64,000 nt of DNA from Sulfurovum sp. NBC37-1. Lineage in GTDB: Bacteria; Campylobacterota; Campylobacteria; Campylobacterales; Sulfurovaceae. The DNA lies in contig NC_009663.1 in the NCBI RefSeq assembly GCF_000010345.1, positions 2,170,001 through 2,234,000 on the forward strand. Direction: 5' to 3'. The number at the start of each line of letters is the position of its first letter. The stretch's first letter is position 1. The notes under the pieces are model-generated. The model did no database searches. It was not told where the DNA came from and saw only the letters and a program-made list of their open reading frames with translations. Shown one piece after another: positions 9,305 to 18,819 of this stretch. A program made the translations under genes and the position numbers.

Positions 9305-10069
9305 TTGACACATAAAGAGTATATTTTGGATAAAAAATTAGTTGCCTATATTACCACCGGTTTCCCTTCATTGAACTTCACGATAGATGCTGCACTGGCA
9401 TTGGCGGAAGCCGGTGTGGATACACTCGAACTCGGTATGCCCTTCTCCGATCCGGTCGCTGACGGTCCTGTCATAGAAGCTGCCAACCTCAAAGCACTTC
9501 AAAACGGCTTCAAACTGGAGCATCTATTCGAGGCTTCTGCTAAAATAGCGCCACATATCGATACACTCTGGATGGGCTATTTCAATCCCTTCTACCACAG
9601 AGGAATGGACTATTTCATTTCCCAGGCAAAAGAGACGGGTGTGAACGGATTCATCATCCCCGATCTCCCTTTTGAAGAGGCTAAACCTTACAAGCCTGCC
9701 ATTGAAGCTGCCGGACTGAGTCTGATAGACTTCATCGCACCTACAGATACCAAAGAGCGTATCGAAGAGATCGTGACCGATGCCAAGAAGTTCATCTATC
9801 TTGTTGCCTATGCAGGGATCACCGGTACGGGACAGAGTGAAGACCTTCAGCCTATTATTTCTGATATCAAAGAATTCACACAAACTCCCATCTATGTGGG
9901 TTTCGGTGTCGATCAGAATACGGCCAGAGAAAAAGCCAAAGGGGTCGATGGTGTCATTGTAGGTTCCGCTTTCGTGAAAGTACTGCTTGACGAGAATTTA
10001 AATAACACTCAGAAGATCGCAAAAATTTCAGAGATCGCAAAAGAGATCAAAGAGAGGATCAACAGCTAA
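9305..10069 (+). CDS. trpA: Tryptophan synthase alpha chain
   Basis: TrpA cleaves indole-3-glycerol phosphate to indole and glyceraldehyde 3-phosphate, passing indole to TrpB. Catalytic Glu and Asp are visible in TLELGMPFSDPVADGP, followed by GFIIPDLPFEEA, AYAGITGTG and the phosphate-binding GFGVDQNTA / GVIVGSAFV. The start is uncertain. TTG 9305 gives 254 residues. TTG 9326 gives 247 residues and begins just before KKLVAYITTGFP, where I expect homologues to start. Upstream sequence is the end of the structured repeat, whose arm contains GGAGG. No other trp genes are nearby. Confidence 0.93.
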   Translation: MTHKEYILDKKLVAYITTGFPSLNFTIDAALALAEAGVDTLELGMPFSDPVADGPVIEAANLKALQNGFKLEHLFEASAKIAPHIDTLWMGYFNPFYHRGMDYFISQAKETGVNGFIIPDLPFEEAKPYKPAIEAAGLSLIDFIAPTDTKERIEEIVTDAKKFIYLVAYAGITGTGQSEDLQPIISDIKEFTQTPIYVGFGVDQNTAREKAKGVDGVIVGSAFVKVLLDENLNNTQKIAKISEIAKEIKERINS

Positions 10070-10133
10070 GCCCCATTAAAAAACTTTATGTATAATTCCT
10101 TCAAAACCCGTAAATAATTCGGGTTCACTCCCT

Positions 10134-10934
10134 ATGAAGGCAATTCTATTGGAACATTTTATCTGGAATGTCGATCCCGTTGTATTACATTTAGGTCCCT
10201 TGCAGCTACGCTGGTACGGAATTTTGTTCGTTGGTTCCTTTTTTCTGGGACTTATGCTGTTACAATGGATCTTTAAACGCGAAGGCAAAGCCCCTGCTCT
10301 TCTGGACAGTTTCCTCATCTATGTCATGGTCGGTGCGGTTATCGGCTCGCGACTGATGCACTGTTTTGCTTATGAACCGGAGTTCTATCTCTCCCACCCA
10401 CTTGAAATACTGAAGATATGGAAAGGGGGACTGGCAAGCCATGGCGGTTTGCTCGGTTCCATCCTGGCCATCTGGCTCTTTTGCAGAAAATATAAACTCG
10501 ATTTCATGTGGCTGCTCTCACGAACTGCTATTGCCGGTACTATTACAGCCGCATTCGTACGTTTTGGAAATTTTTTTAACTCCGAAATCCTGGGTAAACC
10601 TACCGATCTTCCCTGGGCAATCATCTTTGAGCGTGTCGACATGCTTCCACGACACCCGGTACAACTTTATGAAGCCTTTTCCTACCTGATACTTTTGGTA
10701 ATTATGCTCCTGGTCTACCTCAAAAGCAAACCGGACTTTGCTACCCGCATCCTTCCGGGTATCTTTTTGACTTTTATGTTTACGGTCCGTTTTCTACTTG
10801 AATACACTAAGACAAAACAGGCAGACTACACATGGGACCTTCCTTTCAGCACAGGGCAGGCTTTAAGTTTACCTTTTATTTTGATAGGTATCATATGGAT
10901 ATTATGGGCTTTAAAAAAGAAACACAGTACATAG
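10134..10934 (+). CDS. lgt: Phosphatidylglycerol-prolipoprotein diacylglyceryl transferase
   Basis: Lgt attaches diacylglycerol to the lipobox cysteine of prolipoproteins in the inner membrane. The 266-residue protein has about seven hydrophobic segments, the N-terminal HFIWNVDPVVLHLGPLQLRWYG, the essential His in LASHGG and the Lgt signature VRFGNFFNSEILG. The ATG at 10134 has no clear Shine-Dalgarno. A TTG at 10149, 8 bases after GAAGG, would give MEHFIWNVDP and may be the real start. A hairpin follows the gene. Confidence 0.94.
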   Translation: MKAILLEHFIWNVDPVVLHLGPLQLRWYGILFVGSFFLGLMLLQWIFKREGKAPALLDSFLIYVMVGAVIGSRLMHCFAYEPEFYLSHPLEILKIWKGGLASHGGLLGSILAIWLFCRKYKLDFMWLLSRTAIAGTITAAFVRFGNFFNSEILGKPTDLPWAIIFERVDMLPRHPVQLYEAFSYLILLVIMLLVYLKSKPDFATRILPGIFLTFMFTVRFLLEYTKTKQADYTWDLPFSTGQALSLPFILIGIIWILWALKKKHST

Positions 10935-10951
10935 TGCTTTGTCATTTTTAC

Positions 10952-10972
10952 CTACTTTTTCCAAAAAAGTAG
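10952..10972 (+). terminator. Terminator-like hairpin after lgt
   Basis: CTACTTTTT and AAAAAGTAG form a 9-bp stem with a 3-base loop 17 bases after the lgt stop. AT-rich, modest stability. Confidence 0.4.
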
Positions 10973-11002
10973 AGATAGGAATAAGGTATACAAAAAACAT
11001 TT

Positions 11003-14000
11003 ATGAATGCAAAAAACCAAACAAATCATTATGCACTTGGTATCGACATTGGTTCCACCACTGTCAAATACGTACTGTGCGACAGAGACTTCAACATCAT
11101 CGCCAAAGCCTATACCCCGCACGACACCAAGCAGGCACCTACCCTTCTAAGGCTTTTGGAAGAACTCTCGCAAACCCATAAAGAAGCCTATGACAACATT
11201 GACAAAGTTTACATTACAGGTTCGGGAGCCAGCCGGATCGCCCCGACACTCAATGCGCGTTTTGTTCAGGAGGTCAATGCTGTCGTGCTTGCAGTGGAAC
11301 ATCATCATCCAGACGTGAATGCCGTGGTGGAGCTGGGCGGACAGGATGCGAAGATCATCCATTTCAAGGAGGGTAAGGACGGCAAAAAAACCGTACTGAC
11401 CTCCATGAATGACAAATGCGCTTCCGGTACGGGAGCCACCATAGAGAAATGTACCATGAAGGTCGGTATGGAGAGCGAAGAAGTTCAGAAGCTCACCTTT
11501 GCAACAGAGAAGCTCCACCATGTCGCTGCCAAATGCGGTGTCTTTGCCGAAACGGACATTGTCAACCTTGTCAAGACCTCCGTTCCTTCCAATGAGATCA
11601 TGAACTCCCTGGCAGACGCCATTGTTATGCAGAACCTGACAGTGCTGACACGTGGCAATACACTCATGCCCAAAGTCCTGCTGCTTGGCGGACCGAACAC
11701 CTATCTGCCGTTTTTGCAGGATTGCTGGCGCATGCGCATTGCCGAACTCTGGGATGAACGTGGCATAGACTACGATAAAAACAAGCTGGACGAACTGATT
11801 ATTGTGCCTGAAAATGCCCAGTATTATGCCGCTTTGGGCGCGGTGATCTTTGGTGAAGGCGAAGCGAACCACGACAAATCTTTCAGCGGACTTATTGCTC
11901 TGAAAACACTGGTGGATACAGGCGGTGTCAACCAGAATGACAATATTGACACCCCTTTGGTTCAGAGTGCAGAAGAACTTTATTCATTTAAAGAACAATA
12001 CGCTATTAAGCCTTTCAATCCGCCTGTTCTGACAGAAAAAACCACCTGCTTCCTCGGTATAGACGGAGGCTCCACCTCTTCCAAAGCGGTATTGCTGGAT
12101 GAAAAAGGTGAACTACTTCTGAAAGTCTACCAGCTCTCAAAAGGAAACCCCATTGACGATACGCTGGAACTTTTGCAAAAGATCAAGGAATCAGAAAGTG
12201 GGAAATACTACGATATCAAAGGTCTTGGCGTCACCGGCTACGCAGCAGATGTACTCGGTGGTGCGCTCAAAGCCGATGCCAATATCATCGAGACCATTGC
12301 CCATATGAAAAGTGCACAAAAGGCTTTTGGCGAAAGCATCAATGTTATCTGTGATATCGGCGGACAGGACATCAAAGTGCTTTTCATGGAGAACGGGATG
12401 ATGAAAAATTTTCGTCTCTCCAATCAGTGCAGTGCCGGTAACGGAACCCTGCTGCAGAGTATGGCCAAGCAGTTCGGCGTTCCGGTGGAGGGCTTTGCAG
12501 ATGTCGCCTTTGCCGCCAAGCAGGCACCGCGTTTCAACTACGGATGTGCTGTTTTTCTCGATACAGACAGAGTGAACTTTCAAAAAGAGGGATACACCAA
12601 AGAGGAACTCTTTGCCGGTATATCGAAGGTTCTGCCCAAGAATGTCTGGCAGTATGTCGTACAAGCCCCCAACCTTGCCATGTTCGGAGACCACTTCGTA
12701 TTGCAGGGAGGCACACAGTACAACCAGGCAGCGCTGAAAGCACAGGTGGATTACATCAAAGAACGTGTACCTAATGCCAGGGTAGACGTCCATCCGCATC
12801 CGGGTGAAGCCGGAGCTATCGGCGCCGCACTTGAAGCAAGAGATGTCGTACAGAAAAGAGGCACGGCCACCTTTGTCGGATTGGAGGAAGCACTGCAGAT
12901 GACCTATACTTCCAAGACAGATGAGAGTACGCGCTGCCATTTCTGCACCATCAACTGCTCACGTACCTTCATCGATACCCATACCCCTTCTTCGGAGACC
13001 GTGCGTTACATTGCCGGGTTCTCCTGCGAAGACGGTACAGTCGAGTCTGCAGATGCCTTTAAAGCACTGAAAAGTTCCAGAAAAGCATTACAGGAAACCG
13101 TACCAAACCTTGTCAAAAAAGAGTCTTCCAAACTTTTTGCACCCACCTACATGCTGGATAAAAAGCCGACAGCATCTACACAGATAAAAGAGCAGCAGGT
13201 AAAAGTGACCCTTGGCGGCTGGGGGCCGACACTGCGCAGAGAGGTCACACGGAATTTCAAAGTCAGTTCAGCGGAAGATGCAGCCTACAGGAAAGCACTC
13301 AAGATCGCCATTCCCAAAGTGCTCAATGTCTACTCCCTGGCCCCCTTCATGCGAACCTATCTTGAAGCGCTTGGCATCAACCCTCTCAACATCCAGTTCT
13401 CCGGTTTTTCCAATGAAGATATGTACCTTGAAGGAGCCAAATACGGTTCTGTGGATTCCTGCTACCCTGCCAAAGTGGCACAGTCTCATGTCTATGCACT
13501 GATGTACAGCAAAAAATTTGCAAAAAAAGCATTTGACTACCTATGGTTCCCCGCCGTGACGGAGCTTCCCGGTTACGTTCAGCATACCATGGGACAAACC
13601 TCATGCCCCATCGTTTCCGGTACACCCAAAGTGGTCTACTCTGCCTTTACCAAAGAGAAGGACCTTTTCTCAGAGAGAGGGATCGTCTATGTCGATGAAG
13701 CGCTGAATTTCGATAACCGGAAACTGCTTGAGAAACAGCTCTTTGCCACATGGGGGGAAAAACTGCGTATCACGGAAGATGAGAACCATTGGGCGGCCGA
13801 GCAGGCATGGAAGGCACTCGATGAAAACGACCGGGAGATAATGGAAGAGGGACACCGTATTCTAGATGAGGCCGAACAGAACAATGAAGTCGTTATTCTG
13901 CTGCTTGCACGTCCCTACCATTCCGACCCCGGGCTCAACCATGAAGTTCTCGACGAATTCCAGTCACTCGGGTTCAAGACCCTCTCCATGCGTGCCATTC

Positions 14001-14404
14001 CCAAAGATGAAACCTATCTGATGCGCTTCTTTGGAGAAGAAGTTTCACAGGGAATCATAGAATCCCCTTATGATATACGCGATGTCTGGGCAGAGAACTT
14101 CTCGACCAATTCGGCACAAAAGGTCTGGGCAGCCAAATTCGCTGCACGGCATCCCAATGTGGCTGTACTTGACCTCAGTTCCTTCAAGTGCGGGCACGAC
14201 GCACCGACCTATGCCATCATCGACAAGATACTCGGCGCTTCACGTACACCGCATCTGACCCTTCACGACATCGATGCAAACAAGCCGGGCGGGTCCATTA
14301 AGATAAGAGTAAAGACTTTTGCCTATACTCTGGAACAATACAAGCAGACACTGAGAAATGCAAAAGAACGTATTGCCGTTACCAAAGCAAAGATTCTAGC
14401 ATGA
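11003..14404 (+). CDS. Acyl-CoA dehydratase activase-like ATPase (BadF/HgdC type), double ASKHA
   Basis: This 1133-residue protein has two ASKHA ATPase domains. The first starts with ALGIDIGSTTVKYVL and has the Fe-S-type ASGTGATIEK region. The second starts near residue 350 with CFLGIDGGSTSSKAVLL and has SAGNGTLLQS. A cysteine-containing linker (CHFCTINCS) and a C-terminal region of the CoA-enzyme-activase (DUF2229-like) type with LLLARPYHSDPGLNHEV follow. Small relatives use ATP to inject an electron into 2-hydroxyacyl-CoA dehydratases or benzoyl-CoA reductase. The large fused form has no settled substrate. The dehydratase-like gene at 14594 is its evident partner. Confidence 0.85.
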   Translation: MNAKNQTNHYALGIDIGSTTVKYVLCDRDFNIIAKAYTPHDTKQAPTLLRLLEELSQTHKEAYDNIDKVYITGSGASRIAPTLNARFVQEVNAVVLAVEHHHPDVNAVVELGGQDAKIIHFKEGKDGKKTVLTSMNDKCASGTGATIEKCTMKVGMESEEVQKLTFATEKLHHVAAKCGVFAETDIVNLVKTSVPSNEIMNSLADAIVMQNLTVLTRGNTLMPKVLLLGGPNTYLPFLQDCWRMRIAELWDERGIDYDKNKLDELIIVPENAQYYAALGAVIFGEGEANHDKSFSGLIALKTLVDTGGVNQNDNIDTPLVQSAEELYSFKEQYAIKPFNPPVLTEKTTCFLGIDGGSTSSKAVLLDEKGELLLKVYQLSKGNPIDDTLELLQKIKESESGKYYDIKGLGVTGYAADVLGGALKADANIIETIAHMKSAQKAFGESINVICDIGGQDIKVLFMENGMMKNFRLSNQCSAGNGTLLQSMAKQFGVPVEGFADVAFAAKQAPRFNYGCAVFLDTDRVNFQKEGYTKEELFAGISKVLPKNVWQYVVQAPNLAMFGDHFVLQGGTQYNQAALKAQVDYIKERVPNARVDVHPHPGEAGAIGAALEARDVVQKRGTATFVGLEEALQMTYTSKTDESTRCHFCTINCSRTFIDTHTPSSETVRYIAGFSCEDGTVESADAFKALKSSRKALQETVPNLVKKESSKLFAPTYMLDKKPTASTQIKEQQVKVTLGGWGPTLRREVTRNFKVSSAEDAAYRKALKIAIPKVLNVYSLAPFMRTYLEALGINPLNIQFSGFSNEDMYLEGAKYGSVDSCYPAKVAQSHVYALMYSKKFAKKAFDYLWFPAVTELPGYVQHTMGQTSCPIVSGTPKVVYSAFTKEKDLFSERGIVYVDEALNFDNRKLLEKQLFATWGEKLRITEDENHWAAEQAWKALDENDREIMEEGHRILDEAEQNNEVVILLLARPYHSDPGLNHEVLDEFQSLGFKTLSMRAIPKDETYLMRFFGEEVSQGIIESPYDIRDVWAENFSTNSAQKVWAAKFAARHPNVAVLDLSSFKCGHDAPTYAIIDKILGASRTPHLTLHDIDANKPGGSIKIRVKTFAYTLEQYKQTLRNAKERIAVTKAKILA

Positions 14405-14506
14405 TATTTTCTATCAATAAAACCGCTACCGAAGTAAAATTATCCAAAGTCGTTAGCAATACACTACCTGCAAACACTTTATGTCACTTGCGCTTTTTCT
14501 TTTTTG

Positions 14507-14553
14507 GTTACTTTCCTTTCTTTTTTGTCGCAGTACAAAAAGAAAAAAGTAAC
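14507..14553 (+). terminator. Long AT-rich hairpin between activase and dehydratase genes
   Basis: GTTACTTT...CTTTTTTGT (14507-14528) pairs imperfectly with ACAAAAAGAAAAAAGTAAC (14535-14553) around a short loop. It may attenuate or process the two-gene transcript. Confidence 0.4.
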
Positions 14554-14593
14554 AAAAGAAATTTAAATATCAAAATAACAATTTGAGGAAAAA

Positions 14594-16102
14594 ATGAGTT
14601 CAGCATGTACAAGTATTAAAATGACTGACAAGAACGGTGATCTGAGTTTCATTAACAAAGCGCCTTCCCAATGGAGAGACATTCCCTCCAAACCCATTGA
14701 ATATGCCCCAAAAGAAGAAACCATCTTCCTCTCGGGTGGATTGACACTCCTGCAGGACAAACTGGTCGAAGCAGCCCTCAACTCCATGGATATCAACTTC
14801 ATTGCCCTGCCCAACCCGGACTTCAAATCCTTTCAGACGGGAAAAGCCTTTGGGAACAGAGGCCAGTGCAACCCTACCTACTTTACCGTAGGGAACCTGG
14901 TCAAATATCTGCAGGACCTCCGTGACAAACAGGGATTGAGCAGTGAAGAGATCATCAGAAAATATGTTTACATCACTGCCGGGGGATGTGGCCCATGCCG
15001 TTTCGGTATGTACATCACCGAATACAAAAAGGCATTGCGTGATGCGGGCTTTGAAGGTTTCAGACTGACCTCTTTCGAACATGATAAGGGGATCTTTCAG
15101 GGAGATACAATAGAGGAAGATATTCTCAGTTTTACCCCAAAATTCTTCATTAGACTCATCAAGGCCGTCATCATCGGCGACATCATCAACATTCTGACCT
15201 ATAAAATGCGCCCCTATGAAGTGGAGAAAGGAAGCATTGACAAGGCTGTAGAAAAATGTAAAGAGATCGTATCCAAGGCTTTTCTGGATCATTCCAGTCT
15301 TATCAATGCACTCTGGAAGTGCCGGACTGTTCTGGAAAAGGTCAAACTAAACCGTCTGCAGCCCAAAGCAAAAGTGATGGTCATGGGAGAATTCTGGGCT
15401 GCGATGACAGAGGGTGACGGGAACTACAATCTACACAGATTTCTGGAAACCGAGGGGGCGGAATGCATACCGCAACCTATCACGAATCGCCTGATGCTTA
15501 GCATCTGGGAAGCAGAACAGGCTCTGAACAAAAAAGAGAAGCTCGCTGTCGAGAACGGCAAAAAAATAGACTTCTCAAACGTCAGAACGCGCATGCTCAT
15601 CAAAGCCGGAAAAGCGGCTGTCAAAACCCACTTTTCACTTTATGCCAAAGCCATCGGCCTGCATGACTATGACATTCCAAATATGGAAAAGCTGGCAGAG
15701 CTTGCAAAGGAGTACTATACACTCGACTGCAGCGGAGGAGAAGGGCACCTTGAGGTGGCACACCTCATCGAAAGCGTCAAGCATAATCTTGCACACCTCG
15801 TCATCTCCATCAAACCTTTCGGATGCATGCCCTCTTCCGCGGTGTCGGACGGAGTCCAGTCACTGGTGACCAGCCGCTATCCGCAGGCGAATTTCCTCAG
15901 TATAGAGACATCGGGAGAAGGTGCAGCCAATTTCTACAGCCGTGTACAAATGGCACTCTTCAAAGCCAAACAAGCCGCCAAAGAGGAATATGAAACATTG
16001 GAAGTACCGGAGCATATTCCTCAGAAGTTGAACAATTACCTCTACCAGCCCAAAAATGAAAAAGCAGGTACTGCAGCGCAGTTGATCTACAGCATTACAT
16101 GA
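14594..16102 (+). CDS. 2-hydroxyacyl-CoA dehydratase D-component-like Fe-S protein
   Basis: This 502-residue protein is encoded directly after the activase. It contains EEIIRKYVYITAGGCGPCRF, a GGCGPCRFG cysteine pair typical of the HgdA/HgdB-related family linked to large activases, and further conserved cysteines (CSGGEGHLE and FGCMPSSAVSDG) that could hold a 4Fe-4S cluster. AATTTGAGGAAAAA precedes the ATG. Together the two genes resemble the widespread COG3580/COG3581-type pair of unknown substrate. I infer an ATP-driven radical reduction or dehydration; nothing here identifies the acyl-CoA. Confidence 0.8.
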   Translation: MSSACTSIKMTDKNGDLSFINKAPSQWRDIPSKPIEYAPKEETIFLSGGLTLLQDKLVEAALNSMDINFIALPNPDFKSFQTGKAFGNRGQCNPTYFTVGNLVKYLQDLRDKQGLSSEEIIRKYVYITAGGCGPCRFGMYITEYKKALRDAGFEGFRLTSFEHDKGIFQGDTIEEDILSFTPKFFIRLIKAVIIGDIINILTYKMRPYEVEKGSIDKAVEKCKEIVSKAFLDHSSLINALWKCRTVLEKVKLNRLQPKAKVMVMGEFWAAMTEGDGNYNLHRFLETEGAECIPQPITNRLMLSIWEAEQALNKKEKLAVENGKKIDFSNVRTRMLIKAGKAAVKTHFSLYAKAIGLHDYDIPNMEKLAELAKEYYTLDCSGGEGHLEVAHLIESVKHNLAHLVISIKPFGCMPSSAVSDGVQSLVTSRYPQANFLSIETSGEGAANFYSRVQMALFKAKQAAKEEYETLEVPEHIPQKLNNYLYQPKNEKAGTAAQLIYSIT

Positions 16103-16103
16103 A

Positions 16104-16952
16104 TTATACGATCATCGGAGCAAAGGCTTTCGTACTCACCCTAACCTTCTGTCCGATCTCCAATTTTTCTGCTTCCTGGGAACTGACCACCACTTCAACA
16201 AGCTGCTGTCCGATGGAAACAATGGCCACATAGATCACATCCACTTTTGTAATATCGAGCAGTTCACCCTCGAAAGAGAATTTCTGGGAGCCCTGTGTTT
16301 GAAGCAGTACCTCTTTGGGCTTGCCGTCATTGATGATCTCTCCCTGCTCCAGCACCAGGACGCGTGACGCCAAACGGTAGATCTCGCTCGGGTCGTGGCT
16401 GACCATGATCGTTGTGGTACCAAACTCTTTATGCAGTGCCAGTATCTCACTTTGCAGTTTCATCCTCATTTCAGGGTCAAGTGCGGACAGCGGTTCATCC
16501 ATGAGCAGCAGTCTGGGACGCTTCATCATGGCACGGCAGAGACTGACACGCTGCTGCTGTCCACCGCTCAGAGAATGCGGCAGTCTTTTCTTCAAATCAT
16601 ATAACTCCGTAAGTTCAAGTAAACGATCCGACAAGACTCTGTCATTCTCAACAAAGAGCAGATTCTCTTCTACCGTCATATTGGGGAACAGGGCATACTC
16701 CTGAAAAACATAACCGATCTTTCTCTGCTGAGGAGGAAGAAATCGTTTCCCATCCTGCCAGATCTCTCCTGAAACAGTGATCTTCCCTTCCGCCTTTTCC
16801 AGACCGGCAAGTATTCGCAGCAGGGTTGTCTTCCCACTCCCGCTTTTCCCTGTCAAGGCAATAAAATCCTGCTCTTTGATCTCCAGATCGACAGAAAGAT
16901 CCATCTCTCCGGTACTGCCGTGAAGGCTTTTTCTGATTCCTATCTCTATCAT
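16104..16952 (-). CDS. modC: Molybdate ABC transporter ATP-binding protein
   Basis: This 282-residue ABC ATPase has Walker A GKSGSGKTTLL, Q-loop YVFQEYALFP, signature LSGGQQQRVSL, Walker B LLLMDEPLSALDP and switch His in MVSHDPSE. A C-terminal TOBE (molybdate-binding) domain starts near residue 220. It converges with the dehydratase gene, one base apart. It is the last gene of the mod operon and overlaps modB by 4 bases. Confidence 0.93.
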   Translation of the reverse strand: MIEIGIRKSLHGSTGEMDLSVDLEIKEQDFIALTGKSGSGKTTLLRILAGLEKAEGKITVSGEIWQDGKRFLPPQQRKIGYVFQEYALFPNMTVEENLLFVENDRVLSDRLLELTELYDLKKRLPHSLSGGQQQRVSLCRAMMKRPRLLLMDEPLSALDPEMRMKLQSEILALHKEFGTTTIMVSHDPSEIYRLASRVLVLEQGEIINDGKPKEVLLQTQGSQKFSFEGELLDITKVDVIYVAIVSIGQQLVEVVVSSQEAEKLEIGQKVRVSTKAFAPMIV

Positions 16953-17644
16953 TGTAAACCAAACTTTTTATGCTGTTTTGCATTGAAGATATAGACAGCC
17001 AGCAATACCAGAAAACTCATGACGATCATAATGGCACTGTAGATATGTGCAGAGGTATAGTCCATCATTTCGACCATATCATAGATAGCCACCGATGCCA
17101 CTTTCGTCTCACCGGGAATACTGCCTCCCACCATCAGTACCACACCGAACTCGCCGACCGTATGGGCGAAGGTCACAATAAGCGCAGTCATCAGGGAAGG
17201 TTTGATGTTGGGCAGTGCCACTTTGAGAAGCGTCATCCATCTGCTTTTGCCTGCGATGTAGCTCGCTTCAAGCATATTTTTATTGAGCGATTCAAATCCG
17301 CTCTGCAGGGGCTGGACCATGAAGGGCATGGAGTAAAAACAGCTGGCTATCACCAGTCCGGGAAAAGAGAAAGCCAGCTTGACACCGAATATCTCTTCAA
17401 AAAAAGCCCCTATGGGAGAGTTGGCTGAGAGTGCCCAGAGCATATAGAACCCCAGAACGGAGGGCGGCAGTACGATAGGCAAAGCTGTAACGGCTTCCAG
17501 GACAGGCTTCACTTTGGAACGTGTCTGCGAAAGGTACCATGCCAGAGGCAGGGCTATCGTGAAAAGAATCATTGACGTGATCGCCGCGAGTTTGAATGAA
17601 AGCACAAAAGGCGTGAATTCGATGGTCTGAAACAATTCATTCAT
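16949..17644 (-). CDS. modB: Molybdate ABC transporter permease
   Basis: This 231-residue inner-membrane permease has five to six hydrophobic segments and the EAA loop EASYIAGKSRWMTLLKVALPNIKP that docks ModC. AHTVGEFGVVLMVGGSIPGET is characteristic of ModB. I chose the ATG at 17644 (MNELFQTIEF); the 19 in-frame residues upstream lie in the preceding mop gene and are basic and unlike the family. It overlaps mop by 8 bases. Confidence 0.93.
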   Translation of the reverse strand: MNELFQTIEFTPFVLSFKLAAITSMILFTIALPLAWYLSQTRSKVKPVLEAVTALPIVLPPSVLGFYMLWALSANSPIGAFFEEIFGVKLAFSFPGLVIASCFYSMPFMVQPLQSGFESLNKNMLEASYIAGKSRWMTLLKVALPNIKPSLMTALIVTFAHTVGEFGVVLMVGGSIPGETKVASVAIYDMVEMMDYTSAHIYSAIMIVMSFLVLLAVYIFNAKQHKKFGLQ

Positions 17645-18038
17645 AGATGATCTCCTGAATGTAGATTTCACTCGCTTTGATGAGTGCTGTGACCTTTTCA
17701 CCTATATGCAAATCCATCTTTTTCAAAGTATCGGCAGTAATGATCGCCTCCAAAGCGGTATCGAGATGCCTTAAAGTCACAGCACTCAACAAGACACCCT
17801 CTTCAATGTTTTCCACGATAACCGGTAACTGGTTGGCATAACTCAATGATCCGCCGATATCCTTCCCTATGGCTATGTTCGTTGCTTTGACTGCAAGTTT
17901 GACCACGGTTCCGATCCGGACGGTATCACCAAGGTCTAAACTCATCATTGTCAGGCTGTCACCCTGTACATTAAACTGTACGATGTTGAGATTTTCAACC
18001 GTATCGATACCGGTGATCGCTGCAGTAATTCTGTTCAT
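17637..18038 (-). CDS. Molbindin: tandem Mop (TOBE) domain protein
   Basis: This 133-residue protein consists of two consecutive Mop/TOBE domains, each with the pattern of strands ending in VKLAVKATNIAIGK and VTALIKASEIYIQ. Molbindins bind molybdate or tungstate oxyanions in the cytoplasm for storage or homeostasis. It lies between modA and modB, so the bound oxyanion is most likely the imported one. It could also deliver a regulatory signal, as the ModE tail does. Confidence 0.88.
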   Translation of the reverse strand: MNRITAAITGIDTVENLNIVQFNVQGDSLTMMSLDLGDTVRIGTVVKLAVKATNIAIGKDIGGSLSYANQLPVIVENIEEGVLLSAVTLRHLDTALEAIITADTLKKMDLHIGEKVTALIKASEIYIQEIIYE

Positions 18039-18044
18039 CTTCTC

Positions 18045-18806
18045 TTATGCCTGTTTATTGACGACAAAACCGTACTTTTTCATGATCTGCTGTACCTGTG
18101 GTGTTTGCATAAACTCATAAAATGCTTTGGCCAGTTTTGACTTCGAACCCTGTTTCGTGATACCGTACCCCTGTCTCAGCGGTTCATGAAGCGAATCATC
18201 TATCAGATAGTAACTGCTGTATTCACTCCCGGCAATGCCGGGAGCAAGTACCAGCGAAAGTGCGATGATGCCTATATCGGCAGCTTTCATATTGATATAG
18301 TTCGCTGTTTGGGAGATATTCTCGCCAAAGACGATCCTGGGTTCCAGCGCTTTGTAGAGCCCAATACTTTCAAGCGCCTGTTTCGCTTTCTGTCCATACG
18401 GCGCATGCGACGGATTGGCAATGGTCACTTTATGTACCCATGACATTTTGAAATTCTCAAACCCTTTTTTAGCATCAAAATTTTTATTTTTGCTCCATAT
18501 CACGATCCTTCCTATGGCATAAAGTCTGGGTTTCGTCACGATATCCCCGTTTTTGTGCAGATACTCCACATAATCCATATTGGCAGAGAAATAGAGATCG
18601 TATGGCGCCCCTTTTTCCACCTGTATCCTTCCTTTACCCGAAGAGCCGTAGATCATATTGACCGTATCGTCCGGATGCTGTACCAGAAACTTTGCCTTGA
18701 TGCTGTCAAGTGCGAATTTCAGATCACTTGCCGCAAAAACCGTAATCGTATCGGCAAAGAGCAGACTGTTCAGCAGTAAGATTCCCAAAAAGAGTTTTTT
18801 TAGCAT
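18045..18806 (-). CDS. modA: Molybdate-binding periplasmic protein
   Basis: This 253-residue protein has a Sec signal peptide (MLKKLFLGILLLNSLLFA). The mature part begins TITVFAASDLKFALDSIK and contains YGSSGKGRIQVEKGAP, the oxyanion-binding segment, and ADIGIIALSLVLAP. This fits the ModA/WtpA class-II binding protein fold. It is the second gene of the operon. Specificity for molybdate over tungstate cannot be read from the sequence. Confidence 0.92.
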   Translation of the reverse strand: MLKKLFLGILLLNSLLFADTITVFAASDLKFALDSIKAKFLVQHPDDTVNMIYGSSGKGRIQVEKGAPYDLYFSANMDYVEYLHKNGDIVTKPRLYAIGRIVIWSKNKNFDAKKGFENFKMSWVHKVTIANPSHAPYGQKAKQALESIGLYKALEPRIVFGENISQTANYINMKAADIGIIALSLVLAPGIAGSEYSSYYLIDDSLHEPLRQGYGITKQGSKSKLAKAFYEFMQTPQVQQIMKKYGFVVNKQA

Positions 18807-18819
18807 TGCATCTTCCTCC

